Source: Patiria pectinifera (lineage: Eukaryota > Echinodermata > Asteroidea > Valvatida > Asterinidae). From it: a stretch of DNA of 64,000 nt. The stretch covers positions 34,306,900-34,370,899 of the forward strand of contig CM057149.1 of the NCBI GenBank assembly GCA_029964075.1, in the 5' to 3' direction. Position 1 is the stretch's first letter. Every line of letters begins with the position of its first letter. A program made the position numbers and the translations under genes. Below the pieces are notes generated by a model. That model saw nothing but the letters and a program-made list of their open reading frames with translations. It was not told the origin of the DNA and searched no databases. Below are positions 1 to 12,272 of this stretch, piece after piece.

Positions 1-45
1 TTAATCAGTATCACGGCCAATCGTAATTAGCACCACTGACGGGTG

Positions 46-537
46 GGTGACTGCTCTATGTTCCGACATCCTTATGTTTCGACACCCCTATTTTTCGACA
101 CCCCTATGTTCCACACCCCTATGTTTCGACCGCTCAACATATGTTCCGACACGCCTATGTTCCCACTGCTCAACCTATGTTCCGACACCTCTGTGTTCCG
201 ACATCCCTATGTTCCGACACCCATATGTTCCGACTGCTCAACCTATGTTCCGACACCCCTATGTTCCGACATCCCTATGTTTCGACACCCCGGTTCCGAC
301 AAACTTATGTTCCGACAAACCTATCTTCACACACACCTATGTTCCGACACCCCTATGTTCCGACTGCTCAACCTATTTTTCGACACCCCTATGTTCCAAC
401 ACTCCTATGTTCCGACAACCCGCACAAAAGATTGTGTTAGCCCGTTTAGACTGGTGCGTTGGGGCCAGAGACCAGCCTTTGTTTACGTTTGTGAGGGGTG
501 TCGGAACATAGGTGTGTCGAAACATAGGTGTTTAACC
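46..537 (+). repeat. Fold-back element, copy 1 (16-bp-unit arms)
   Basis: The element begins GGTGACTGCTCTATGTTCC and ends with the inverted relative GTCGGAACATAGGTG followed by TTTAACC. Nearly all of its left arm is a tandem array of a 16-bp unit, and the short right arm carries the reverse complement of the same unit, so a single strand can fold back. The centre (about 420-500) contains CCGCACAAAAGATTGTGTTA, shared with copies at 6621 and 34956. Of the three copies this one has by far the longest array. The three forward frames through it stay open and encode repetitive peptides, which is a by-product of the repeat and not a gene. No transposase is present, so it would be non-autonomous. The family is unknown to me. 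Confidence 0.8.
58..421 (+). repeat. Tandem array of a 16-bp unit
   Basis: About 22 degenerate copies of CTATGTTCCGACACCC occur head to tail. Some are replaced by a 20-bp variant that carries ACTGCTCAAC before TATGTTCC, giving a loose higher-order pattern. The array is the expanded left arm of the surrounding fold-back element. Confidence 0.88.
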
Positions 538-987
538 GACGGGAGAAAAGGTGAAATCCAGCTTATGAACTGCATTTAAAAGTATTTTTATGAGTTTTGG
601 GTACCGCAATCCATAAATAATTTTTTCAGGGACATTTTGTGGAAATAAATGGAATTGGTGAGTATGGTCGGTTTTTGTGTGTGGCAGCGAACGACCCAGT
701 GCCAACTTAGGCGCGTGCCAAAGTAACGGTCGGTGTCCGCTCGTTCGTTGTATTTCACGACGACAGTGGTGCATGCGTTTTACACAACCGTCAAGTTTGC
801 CCGTATAGACATAGGCTCCCTCAAAGACAAAAATCCCAACGAGCACACAAATAAACACTTGACATACTAAAAAGACTCAAATGTCTACAAAAAAGAGAAC
901 AGGATGTCACTTGAAATGACATGATGGTATGTCTTGATGTAGAACATCACAGGTACATTTATCAACCCAACGCAACGTGTGCTCATC
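538..987. other. Spacer, nothing recognised
   Basis: This is non-repetitive AT-rich sequence between the fold-back element and a MITE-A copy. A 108-residue minus-strand open frame here has no domain, signal peptide or splice context, and I take it as chance. Confidence 0.5.
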
Positions 988-1381
988 TTAAAGACGTATG
1001 GTATCATTTGCATTTATCAAAAAAAGTAACCTATCGATTTACTATCAAAAGCATACTTGGATTAAAGATAGTGCTGGTACTAAACACCCAAATTCTTCCA
1101 TGCGGTTTGCTGATATAGAAGAAATCAAGAAATGTATATGCATGGTTTCCAACGATCAGACAGTTTGGGTGGTTTTTTTTAAATAAAGAGTGCTAACGAT
1201 GAAATCGTGTTGCGTGATCTAAAGGCTGTGCATGTTTTTTCACTGTTTTCTAGAAAAATATATCCACTGAGATGAAACTTCATCTGGTTCGGTTTTCAAT
1301 ACTCATCTTTGGGTTTTGAGTTGTGTTATTATTGGAAACGAACAAAATACATAAAACGTAAATGATGCTATATGCCTTTAA
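988..1381 (+). mobile_element. MITE-A copy 1, terminal-inverted-repeat element
   Basis: The left end reads TTAAAG then GTATGGTATCATTTGCATTT. The right end reads ACGTAAATGATGCTATATGC then CTTTAA, which is its approximate reverse complement, giving terminal repeats of about 28 bp. TTAA at the extreme ends suggests a TTAA target, but this is not proved. The body holds the family core CCACTGAG-TGAAACTTCA near 1267 and the block GTGTTATTATTGGAAACGAA near 1322. Matching copies lie at 29731, 36412 and 43185. There is no coding capacity. Confidence 0.75.
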
Positions 1382-2584
1382 GGTTTGTTTTTTTAAGTCC
1401 GCCTTGAAAGCGGGGTCACTCATCATATCATAATTCCGACGCCTCATATACGGCCCCATGAAAACCATGGACGCAGATTAAATTTGGCTGGTTGACAAAA
1501 TGGCGACAAGAACCTATTGCTCAAATTACTTGTATAATTATGGAATGTGTAGTTAGTGAATTCATTTCAATTTGTGTAAAGTTTACAGTTGTAGGCCTAC
1601 CGACTCGTGATGAAATTTACAACACGATCAATTTTTTTTATTGGAACAGTTAACCGACCTTAATTCTCCAGACGAACGAATTTAGCATAGGCAGTGTGCA
1701 TCCACCATTGCCGCCACAATCTTAATTAGAATGTCTCTAACTGTTGAGCAAAGGTCTGCGTCTAAAACTCAAGTTATGATGAATTTGTCAAAGAGAAAAA
1801 ATCCAATGTTTATTTGAAGGAAATTAGGCTGGAATCACTGAGTTACTTTAACCACATGCGGTGCACCCATTTGATTACGCTGTAACCATGTATGCCTGCC
1901 GGCACCAGCGTGTTAAAATTAATAACATTTACATTGGAAACAAACATTTTCTGGTAAATTGTCGAAATGGCTGCATGTGGTATGCAAATACTAATCTTCG
2001 AGTTAAACACTATCCAATAATCATGGAAGTGTCCTAGGGCTGTGCCAAACATACCGAATATTCGAATATTCGATCAAACTCCGAATATCCGAACAGCATT
2101 TTGTCTATTAAGACATTCCAAAAGTGTGAGCGATCCGATCAGATGATGAGAACACGTCCACGATGTTATTTTAATCGTATAAGTTGCGTGGTGTTGTTTT
2201 GTTTGTCAAATGCCACACTTTTGACGAAAGGCAATTTACAATTTGTCGAAGTGCAATTTACAATGTACACGCATGATTGGAGAGCTTCCATAAGCAATAT
2301 TAGCTCAAATTTCTTCTTTGTAATCTGCCAAATATCAGCCATTCCGGTTCTTCAAAAAATAGATGTTCTTTACTTTATTTAAGTTCTTTGTACATTTTTG
2401 ACACGTAAATCCCAAACGGCGGTCAGTTTATAGGCCGGCACGCGTAAAAAAAAAAAAAATAATCAGCGCATGTCGAGTATTATAATAAATCTACAGCACT
2501 GCGTTCTTTTGTAAATGGATGAATTCTCATGAACAAAAAAGTTCCTGTGTAAGTCTGAATCGGTGTATGATGTCAGTTCAGCAG
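1382..2584. other. Spacer, nothing recognised
   Basis: No credible exon is visible. A short repeated motif CGAATATTCGAATATTCG with a degenerate third unit lies around 2054-2090. The longest open frames are below 95 codons and show no coding signature. Confidence 0.5.
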
Positions 2585-3085
2585 CCGATTTCACGAAACT
2601 TTACGCAATTGCGCAAATCCGCTTGCGCCACAAAATTATTGATTGAAAGTTGCGCAACATTTCACGCTGTGAACATTTCAATATTATGACACATTTCACG
2701 AAAGTTTCATAGAGCGTTTAGTCAGCGACTTGTGCAATAAATTATGGCGTAACTTGCGCAATCATTTTAGGTGGCGTAAGTTGTGGCGTAGCGACTGAAA
2801 ATTTACCAGAAAATCGTGATCGTCATGGAGCCTGTCATTGCCAACTTATCAAGGTTGATACAAGACACTCACAGCTTTGTGTTTGGTGCAAACGAATTGC
2901 TATTATACTCGTGAACGAAATTGCAACACCAATTCGAAGAAAGTCAGACAAAATTATTTTCAAAATGGCGGGCTGAGGTGATTCAACGACTGTTTCATAA
3001 ACAAACATCCGTCGTAAATGCTGTTATCATCCTCGTCCAACATGTTAAGATTATTTTAAAAAGTTGCACAGCTTCGTGAAATCGA
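2585..3085. mobile_element. Possible inverted-repeat element rich in TTGCGCAA-like words
   Basis: CGATTTCACGAA at 2586 is matched in inverse by TTCGTGAAATCG ending at 3084. Between them are many related words (TTACGCAATTGCGCAA, GTTGCGCAAC, AACTTGCGCAATCA, GGCGTAAGTTGTGGCGTAGC). ATTTCACGAAAGTTTC near 2692 repeats the terminus internally. Similar GGCGTAGG-ACGC words continue to about 3122, so the true right end may lie further out. No second copy in the window confirms the boundaries. Confidence 0.5.
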
Positions 3086-4047
3086 TCTGTGGCGTAGGCT
3101 ACGCAAGGCGTAGGTTACGCACTCTTAAGAGTAATCTTCAAACATTCCTCAAATTGGTTCGCTGTAAAAGACAGCTGTATTCATATATTTTTTGCTAAGT
3201 CAGACATAAACATTTTTTATTGATCTTTTATTTTCACAGTGGAAATTTGTTTTCCGACTCCTGGACGGGGTCATTGTTCAAGAAGCTCTTTGCCTGTTCC
3301 ATCCGCTTTCTATAAAATCGTCACCCTCCCCGTTGTGAAAAACAAAACAAAGTGGAGCACGGCAAGCTCACGGGAAATAACTGGGATTTTTGTAGGCCCA
3401 AATTACACCCCGATCAAGTAGTACTTGACAACAAGTGGTGTTTACCCCCGCAGACCCCATACAAGGAAAATAGGTTGGTCTGTTAAATGTCATCAAGAAC
3501 AGGGTGAGTTGAGTGATCACAATATATATATTTCCATAGAGGTAAATATTTCGTGGACTAAATTGTTTTCCCACTATTTTCCTGTAACTGATATTTTTGT
3601 TTCTTTTTATAGAGGAAATATACAGATTTAGCACACACCTACGTTTCTTTTAAACACATGATACCCCACTCCCTAATTTTGTAAGTTTTTACCGAGAATC
3701 CGTCCTATCCTGTCACGAGAACGGAGCGGGTGATGATATTGGTCTCCCGGGGGACCGGGCTGTTTTGTACGGTAGGTACGGCCCAGGTGCGCACGGTGGT
3801 CGAACGTGTGGCGAAAGACATGCATTCTGTTAGTAGGCCTGACTTAGTCATATTTTGTAAATTTTCATCAAACTACATTAGTGGAGTGGGAGAGTAGGCA
3901 ATGGAAACGTACTTTGAAATCAAGTTTTCAAAAATTCAATACCCCCCCCCCCCCCAAAAAAAAAAAACACCCAAAAATGTATAAACTGATTTAGAATAAA
4001 CAAAAAGTATTCATAAGACGGAATTTTTGCGTCGGGGTGATGTAAAT
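3086..4047. other. Spacer with a C/A homopolymer tract
   Basis: Apart from GGCGTAGG words to about 3122, the stretch is unassigned. A run of about 14 C followed by about 12 A lies near 3943-3966. Opposing short open frames at 3368-3634 show no domain. Confidence 0.5.
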
Positions 4048-4127
4048 CAAATTAGGTTTTACCCTTCACCGACGTACAAACATTGTATACTGAGTTTATA
4101 CGTCGGTGAAGGGTAAAACCTAATTTG
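4048..4127. repeat. Perfect 29-bp inverted repeat with 22-nt loop
   Basis: The arms are 4048-4076 and 4099-4127, and all 29 positions pair. The left arm starts CAAATTAGGTTTTACCCTTC and the right arm ends with its complement. The loop is 4077-4098. Size and geometry resemble a small hairpin precursor such as a microRNA gene, but a perfect stem with no bulge is also what a young palindromic insertion would give. No mature sequence is recognised. Confidence 0.85.
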
Positions 4128-5212
4128 AAAAAAGTAAGCAATTAAAACCAGTTTCCTCATACTCTACCTTTATTGTCCACATATTGATGAAGTTTATTAA
4201 GTACCATTAGAGAAATGGACTATAAGTATACATTTTTTTTTAATGGAAATCCCATGAAATTTTGAGCCCAGTTGCCTCTGCCTAAAACGTTTGAAAGAGA
4301 CTTGTTGCAATACAGTTGGTGTTGACTTCTACGCATTGATAATTACCGCTACTTTTGATTTGCACTACGGAGACCATGCACTACCGTACCACCCAATGTT
4401 GTAGCATGCAGACAAATATAGGCCATATCTATAGGCTATTATTTAAAAACAGGCTAGGGGCTTACTCTTCAAATCAATGACGTTCTGGCAGTTTATTTTG
4501 CTACAAAACTTTTAAAAAAAAATTTAAACCTACTGGCACTCATGTTGACAGTTGAAATTTACACGTAAATTAAATTGTTGATACAAGGTTGAAAGGTATA
4601 GTTACAAAATCACAATAGCTTACAAAATCACAATAGCTGTGTGTCTTTAAAAAATTAACCTGGAGTCTGGATTACCATAAGCACGGCGAGGTTGCGAATT
4701 AATGCTGTGGGTATTATACATGCTCGAACGAGCAACACGAAGTAATTTTAAATTATTGGATGCCTCCACGGACAATGTCTTCACCTCCACTCATCTCCAA
4801 CGTCAAGCCGTCACTATCAATAACATAAAAAATCCTACACCGCAGATTACAGAAATGAAAAATAAAATTGTGCGTAACATCATGATGACTTGCTGTAATA
4901 ATGTGCCGCGTTTGAGAGCGGACCGATATTGAATTTACAATCCCGATATATTTATGAATATTTAATTGATGTATTCAATATTCCAATGGGTTGATTCTCT
5001 GGTTGCAATCAGCTATCTCGTAAAGCAGGCCCGTGCATGACGCAGCCAGACAGCGTATCTTATTGGGAGAAACTCGACCTTGACTCCCACGCCTGTACAA
5101 ACAACGACCCTCCGAGCCTCAGTGATGACGTAGAATTCATTAGGCCATGGGGAACCAACAGTTTGTTGATTGGGTGGAGAGGGGCCAAATCGTCCTGTTT
5201 ACATTTTTGTAT
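4128..5212. other. Spacer, nothing recognised
   Basis: This is AT-rich sequence with a small direct duplication (TTACAAAATCACAATAGC twice, about 4603-4637). No exon is supported. Confidence 0.5.
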
Positions 5213-5540
5213 ATTCTAAAGTTGGATCTTATGCAATTACTGGGAAGAGTACCTACCGATTTAATGACGAAGACCTTGCACAAAGTGGTGATAGGGCTGG
5301 TATAAAATATCCCGTGAAATTATCCTGCTTGAAATGGTTTTATCTCGAAGAAAACTACAGCGATGGTAGCTGCAAAATAGGGTGCCCGGGGCACACTTTA
5401 ACTACGTGCTTTACCAACGGAACCCAGTTACGTTTGCTCGGTTATCTCAAGCTGTTTAGTACCCACTGAGTTGAAGCTTCAACAGGTTGGTTGTAATGCA
5501 CCGTACTTACAAACTTTGAGCAATTTTGTTTTGCCAAAAA
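5213..5540 (+). mobile_element. Divergent MITE-A relative
   Basis: It shares with MITE-A the order of blocks ATGCAATTACTGG, AAATATCCCGTGAAATTATC near 5306, and the core CACTGAGTTGAAGCTTCAAC followed by AGGTT near 5463. Terminal repeats are no longer clear. It is probably an old or related subfamily copy. Confidence 0.5.
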
Positions 5541-6620
5541 AAAAATCTCCACAGAAAACATATGATTCTTTGTGCCTTAAAACTCGTTTGAAATTCACTG
5601 CTGCTACAAATTCAGATACAAGAGGCTATTCCTGAGGCTTCAGCATTGCTGTTGAAAACATGTACCAAAACTAGAAAGAAAAAAGAATTTGTCGGATAAT
5701 GCAGTATTGCAGAGTCGGTGAAACTAGCAAGAAAGATGCTAGACATTAGAGTAAATGCTGGTCATTAAAGACGAACTCACTAGGTTGTGTTAAAAAAAAT
5801 CATATTGTAATTGGAGGATTGAGGCCTGTTAGGGTTAAGAGTTCATATAGGGCCTACTCGGTGTGGCATATAGTTGGTGCGATTCAAAAGATTTCGCCGA
5901 TATCCTGAAATTTATGTTCCCAGGCCTATTGAACTTTAACCTTCCCCTTCTTGAGTCTTCTTCCATTAATCCCTTTTTTTCTCCTCACGGGCCTTTAACA
6001 TAATGTTCTGTCTTTGTGGCCCAGCAAGACGTCACTCGAGCCGTCACCTTTGTTTTTAACCGCCAAGGCATTCAGCTCCACGATTGCATCACGTAATAAA
6101 ATGATGTCGGAGTAAAAGGCGCCGCCAGCCCATCCCACCGCAGCACTATAGCAACAGACCTCACTGCAATGATGCGAGTTTACGTAAAAACAAAAGGCCT
6201 CGACCGCGCGGGTTCTTTGAAAGGATCGCGCGCATCTGTGGGTAACTTCCAAATAAGGCCGGCTGATTCCCGACAGGTTACTGAACTTGGTGCAAATTGG
6301 GAAAACTTCAACGCGTGCCAGTCTGGTTTCCCTTTGTCTTCCCTTTCATGCGTCCATAAGTAATATCCCGTGTCCGCGCATGCAGACGTGTAGGCCACAG
6401 TCGTGCAAAAGAAATGAACTTTCCGTGTATGTCACCAAGACATATAAAACCAAACTTCCGTTGCCAACGCACGTTTAGTTTGGTGTGATTATATTTACGA
6501 CAGTTCATTTGTCGGTCAAGTTTAAAGACTGCTTTATAGCGTGGTGGCAAAATAACTTTGTCAGTATACTGTTTTTATGGAGAATAAAGAAAAAATTCAA
6601 CAAGAATCGTAATATACGCC
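5541..6620. other. Spacer, nothing recognised
   Basis: No gene is supported. Several overlapping short frames between 5995 and 6550 shadow one another with no domain. CATATAAAAC at 6441 with TTTAGTTT about 34 bases on could be a weak core promoter, but nothing downstream supports a transcript. Confidence 0.4.
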
Positions 6621-6779
6621 GGTGACTGCTTTATGTTCCGACCGTCCCTATGTTCCGACAACCTGCACATAAGATTGTGTCATTCCCGGTTAGGGTTTAA
6701 TAGGGTTAGGGATAGGAATATGTGCAGTCGGAACATAGGGGTGCCGGAACATTTTGTGTCGGAACATAGGTGTGTAACC
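6621..6779 (+). repeat. Fold-back element, copy 2 (short form)
   Basis: It begins GGTGACTGCTTTATGTTCCG and ends GTCGGAACATAGGTGTGTAACC (split here as GTCGGAACATAGG and TGTGTAACC), so both ends match copy 1. Only two 16-bp-type units remain on the left arm and three on the right. The centre carries CCTGCACATAAGATTGTGTC and a degenerate TTAGGG stretch near 6692-6713. Confidence 0.82.
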
Positions 6780-8700
6780 ATATACGCCATACCTGGTTCG
6801 TTGTAATCAATGTGAGCATTAATTGAATAACGACAAATTTCTCTTCATTTTGCCATCACTTTCGCCCCCCCCCCTTTTATTTGTGCATAACCCCTGTGTT
6901 TTCTACCTTACTTTGAAGTGTACGTATATACCAACTCTTAATCATTGCCCCTTTCGGTAAAGTTCAAAATCTAGGGAGCGTTTACTGTAGCTCACGTGTG
7001 AACTAAAACTTGAAAATTGGAACTTGAAGTAGGCCTACTGTATACCAATCTTTTTTTGCTGCATAAAAATACCTAGGGACTACTCTTTCTTGAAAACACT
7101 CTCGTCATGCTCCGCAACTCAGACAAGTGATGACCTTCAAAAGTCATTCCAAGTCACTTTTTTGGAGAACCTTATTTTCTCATAACATGAGTTTCAGTTT
7201 TCGTCAGTTGTCGACCCTTCTTTATTGCTCTGAAATGAAACGCGTAGGAGGCGTGGTTCAGGTACATAGCCTTCACCGTCCCTTAAACCGTGGAATATTG
7301 AATGGCCTGCCTTCGTGACTCGAATCATATCAAAGGACAAAAAAGTACGAAATATTGCCGTTGTATCTCGCCTCCTTTTCCCGCCAATTTTGCAAACTCC
7401 TGGAGATGGCACAGACAATTCTACACTTGATTACAATAACAGCCTGGGGCCCGCGGGATAAACATGAAAGACAATGAGACTGCTCGGCCCCGGCCCCCGC
7501 CGCAGAAACGACGATGATGAGGTTTGATTGTGAACCGCTGCCGCACGGAGGAAATGTCCTGCATGCATTTTAAAAAAAGAAGAACGTGTTGACATTCTTA
7601 AAATGAGCCAAATAATTTATTCGGGAGACCTTACCTCTCCCCGCTTTAAAAACAACACAAATTGACTCGGTTGATAGCGAGACTTGTTTTTGGTGTTCGT
7701 CACCAATAGTAATCAGAGATATGAAGCACTGAACAGAATGAACTCGTGTAAAAACAAAGGTGTATGTGAGTTTTAAAAGCATCTTGACATCCTTCTGAAT
7801 ATTGGCAGCAGTGACTCAATCTTTTTCATTTGTTGTTATAGTTTTGTCGAGTGCGTTTGAGCAAGTACAACTGCTTTTCCGTATTCTGCTCTCAGTGAAA
7901 ATGCAGTGCTCTTATGCTTTATATTACACTCCCAATAAAGCGTGCACGATGACCTAAAATAAAACCTGCGAGACTTTATTAGAATACAGCACTTTTGGGC
8001 ACCATAGGTTCTGCAACTTGTTTAACGTCCTATTTATGTGCGTCCTGACTGGGCTCATCCTATCAAGGGCAATAAATTGGTATTTCGAGAAAAAAGAAAG
8101 CACTACAATTTACAATTTATTGAACAATTGAAATAATATTTTACTTTTATAAAATTTGAAACTGTTGGCTTCAACTTCCGTTCAATCGACGCAGATAACA
8201 ATTGGGCAAATTCAAACACGGGAGTCTGTGACTAGACTAGTCAGTGTTTGGTACCATGACGTTCTCATAAAAAATGAACATGGACTCGCGAGATTACATG
8301 CTCTATAATATACACCTACACATGCCGTCACTTTAAACCTAGGAGAGTAAGAGACAGCAAAGATATTGCTTGTTATTATTCCCCCATCGGAACCTTCCCC
8401 GCCCTCACTATTATCACCTCAAGGCGATGGGTATAGGCATCGGTATAGCGGTATCTATGAGGTAAACGTTCTTCGGATCCAGATAAATGCGTAAGATAAG
8501 TATACTCTCTCAAGGTCCGGTCCGGTCCGGTTTGATGAGCCACCACTTTACATTCTAATTTTAGACCCGGAATAAATTTCGGGTTGTTCTTGAGATCAAG
8601 ATCTATAGGCTCTATTTATATTTTTTCCATAACGCAGCTCACATGTGTCAGTGGTGTCTATAGTTGAGTGCATAACATTTCTATCGCTGACGTATTGCTG

Positions 8701-8720
8701 TTTGTTTGTTTGTTTGTTTG
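8701..8720 (+). repeat. (TTTG)5 microsatellite
   Basis: Five tandem TTTG units are followed by a short G run and T run. Confidence 0.9.
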
Positions 8721-9120
8721 GGGGGTTTTTTTGATGCAAATTGACGGAGCTTTTTAGATTAAAAGGTTGATTTCCACTGCTACCAAAAGTGCTACGTCAC
8801 CAGAAAAGATGTCTCCGTCACAGCTTGTACAAAATGTAACCTTTCCTTTTAATTCTGCGATGATTTGTCCACATTTTATTAATGTTTTCTTGCTTGCTAT
8901 ACGGACTGGAGTAATATTTCATCCTAATTAAGCCACTGAAAAATAATTCGCTCTTGAAACGTGGATATTCTGCTCAATTTTCGCCAAAGTTATAAAACAG
9001 GATAACACTTCACCAATGTTGTATAACTTGAACATCAACATTTGAGTTCACCATGACGGTTTCGCGTATGTTCGGATCCTATTCTCACACTTTTGTTTTT
9101 GCTGTCCCTGAAGGGCCAGT

Positions 9121-9175
9121 TCTCTGACTGACTTGAGTTACCGCCTGACTGACTTACTGGCTGACTGAATGACTC
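9121..9175 (+). repeat. CTGACTGA-rich simple sequence
   Basis: Degenerate CTGA/ACTG units recur (CTGACTGACTTGAG, CTGACTGACTTACTGG, CTGACTGAATGACT). It is low-complexity sequence. Confidence 0.6.
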
Positions 9176-12100
9176 CCCGAGTCCTTGCAGATCCACTCAG
9201 ATGCGCGCCTTTTCCCATACCTCTGATCCAAAGCGGATGACGCGTTGTTTTTGTCCAGGGTATGTGTATGCACGGCCGGTGTGACCGTCTTCATCAGGTC
9301 GATTCCTCTGGCGACGACGCCCGTCCTCCCCCGCCTCTGACACGGGGCCGGAGGATGACGTTTGTCATGTTCTCTTGTCGATATCATCCGCCCGTTAATT
9401 ACCTTTCGTTTTTCCCCGACATACATCGGCGGCATGTCAAAGACCGGCTCGCGGGAGGAAAATAGCCAGCCACGGTACTTGATGATCCTGTAAGTTGGTC
9501 TTTTTCAGTATCCAAAGCTGAAAGGTTCCCAGTCCCCAATATCACAAACAAGTTGATTAGTTTTGTACCCAAATCCAAACATTTCTCAGCAATGCAAACA
9601 TCATGTATCCATGACAGCAGTGAATAAACCTGAATGTGTATTTTTCAAATCTTATACATCCATCATCTAGTGATGGTCAAGGAGATTCGAACTAGGAGTT
9701 TTTTGATCATTTCTCTTAATCATTAATTAGATCATAGTTAATCAGCTCTGTCACGGACATTATATTTTCGTTCATAACGCTAGAATTGCACTTTAGACAG
9801 TACCAAACAGACAAGAGTAATGTATACCCGTAATGTTGTAGGGCAATATCAGACTGCCTTTTGTACTTTTCCTCGAGTGGTCGGGAACAAGCAGGTGAAT
9901 CAACGATCCGGTTTAATTATTCCGCGGAGATCCCCGCTTAATCTCGGCTACCGCACCTTTGGAAACACAAATAGCATTATGTTGCGCAAATAAAAACCTT
10001 GATATATGTGGGTCAGTGTTTGAGGAGTGTCATTCTGGACTGTGTTATACACCCGTCTTACGGTGATGCAAGGTGTTTTTGTCAACTCACTTTTGGTTCC
10101 GGTGTCGTGAAAAAAAATGGACGGCATCAAATACGGACTCATTTGTTGTATTGCGCATGCCTCATCGTACATTAGCGCATTGATAAGTCAAGACACCGAG
10201 AGTCCATAAGCGAACCAGATTCCATATATAGGTGTCCAAATTGTATATGGCACTGGTTATCACAGATGATGGGAGTGTGTTGGTTTTACACTTACGTCAT
10301 CATTGTGTCCATCAGCAGGATTTAACATAACCAACGTAACGCGCAAATAGTTCAAACATAACAAAGGTAAACACAAAGGCGCGTCTTGCTGCTTACGTTA
10401 TTTTTTTCAGAATATCCGCGATACCTTGGGTAGTTCAGGATGTTATTAGGATTATATTATGCGCCTGGATGCAACACTGTTATCAAAGTGTACATGATGA
10501 GATCGTCGTACATGTATAATAGTGACTGGATTGGAAACCTTTACAAACAGATAGGCATGAATATTCACGAATTGCCTTGGTAAATAATATCAATGATAGC
10601 ACTATGACCGAGACCCCAGAGGTATGCCGATGCTTTGTTCGTTTCATGACCGATTTCATAAATTTCTTGTTTGAGCCTTGTCTTGCGTATAGTACGCCAG
10701 GCCACAAAAAAGACAACTATAAAGTCACCCATCGATCTTATTGTTTCCTTTTGTCTATTCCCTTGGATATGTAGTCGTGATTTGATTCATGATTTTGGAC
10801 TGGAAAGGTTTCGGAGCATAGTTCCATCGTCGGGTGGAATTCGCAAATTGAATTCCTGTGCGGGTCGTTGAAGGGGTCTGTATGCATGCTTGTGAATCGC
10901 ATGATGTAGCCAGGGGCAGGGATAGATCAAGGATTTAAGGAAAGAAGTCGGACGTTTAGTGCATCCGCCTCTCGGGAGCGAATTAGTTTTTTATGATATT
11001 GAAATTGGCCTTATTTTTTAACCCGTGAGGACACTGTCTAGAATTACGTATTATATGCACGCAGAGATCTTCCATTTTTAGACACCCTCCAATTTGTGAA
11101 ACAAAAAGGCACTCCCTTGACTCCCGACATTCAAAAAAGTAGTCAAAATGAACAAAAACTTGTACCTCGGCTCTAGTCGCATGAGCCTATTTCTGCCGAG
11201 GTATAGACGCTCACGAAAATGTCACTAGCTGTGACCATATGCAAAATTCACTGCATCAATTGGTATTAATGAACCCATCGGACCAAGCTATTTTAGATGC
11301 GTTTGTGGGTATAAGAAAAACACTGCCGTTTCCGACTTCGTCACTTCGGATTCTTCGCTTACTCGTCCTGTGCATGCCATTAACGTCCTTCCGATCACCC
11401 GGCTCAGTGAACCTTCAAAAAAGTGGCGAGACCTGTTGGGGAATATCTGCCGTTCCTTCTGTAGAGATGATGTTCCGCTAAAAAAAGAACATGTTGTTGG
11501 TTCATTTTTATGTGACTTTTGTGTTGAATTTTGGAAGAGAATAAAAGCTGCGCAGTGTGCATTTCTTTGGCATTATCCCGTCTGTGTGAAACACAGCGGA
11601 TGGACCGACTTCGTTGTTTCAACGTCCGTTCGTCATTCAACCACTTAAGTGCCATCATTGAAAGCTTTGTGTCATGGGTTTATTAAATTACATTCACCCG
11701 GATGCTTCTGCACATTATAGGAATAACAACAGTCCAAAATAACAATGATGTCAGAGTTTATAAAACCAGCAAATGTTTGCCGAAGGACTTGCAGAGTCGA
11801 AGGGGAAAAATTACGCCTTTGTTATCGCAACAATAATGTCTTAATTGCACGAGGATAATTGGCCCGTCTTTGGATGGGTACCGATAGCTTTAATTAGCGG
11901 CTTTGTCATAATTGTCATAATATTTAATGTCGGCAGAAGATTGTCCGTCTTTTGCAAATCCTTAAAAAAGAAACCACCACCTTGGTGCTATTGTTAAACT
12001 CTAGCGCTTTCATCCCATCCTCCACAAGGACTACGCTTCCAGACGGCCACAAATTAGCGCCTACGGTACTCTTTGAATTTTATTCTAATTTACCTGTCTG

Positions 12101-12272
12101 ACGATGTAATCAATTTAAAGAAATTATTTCATTTTTTTTCCCTACCGTCCTTCAATGTATAGCAGACAGCACTTTGTAATACAACTGAATTTATTTTTTA
12201 TTTACAATGCATGGCTGACGAACTGCGAACATTGCACCCAGGTAATCTTTTCTTTACATGATTTACTCGCGT

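Larger units (their letters stand above)
6780..12272. other. Long spacer, no gene recognised
   Basis: I see no splice-flanked coding signal. Simple sequence includes three GGTCC-type units near 8514, five TTTG units at 8701, and a CTGACTGA-rich stretch at 9121-9175. The pair of opposing frames at 9154-9465 and the frames at 10483-10871 and 11239-11658 are short, overlap on both strands and carry no motif. Confidence 0.5.

Noticed and set aside
47-579. Three long overlapping plus-strand frames rich in MFRHPYVPT-type repeats
   Set aside because: They are translations of the 16-bp array in three frames. No signal peptide, splice site or similar protein feature supports a gene.
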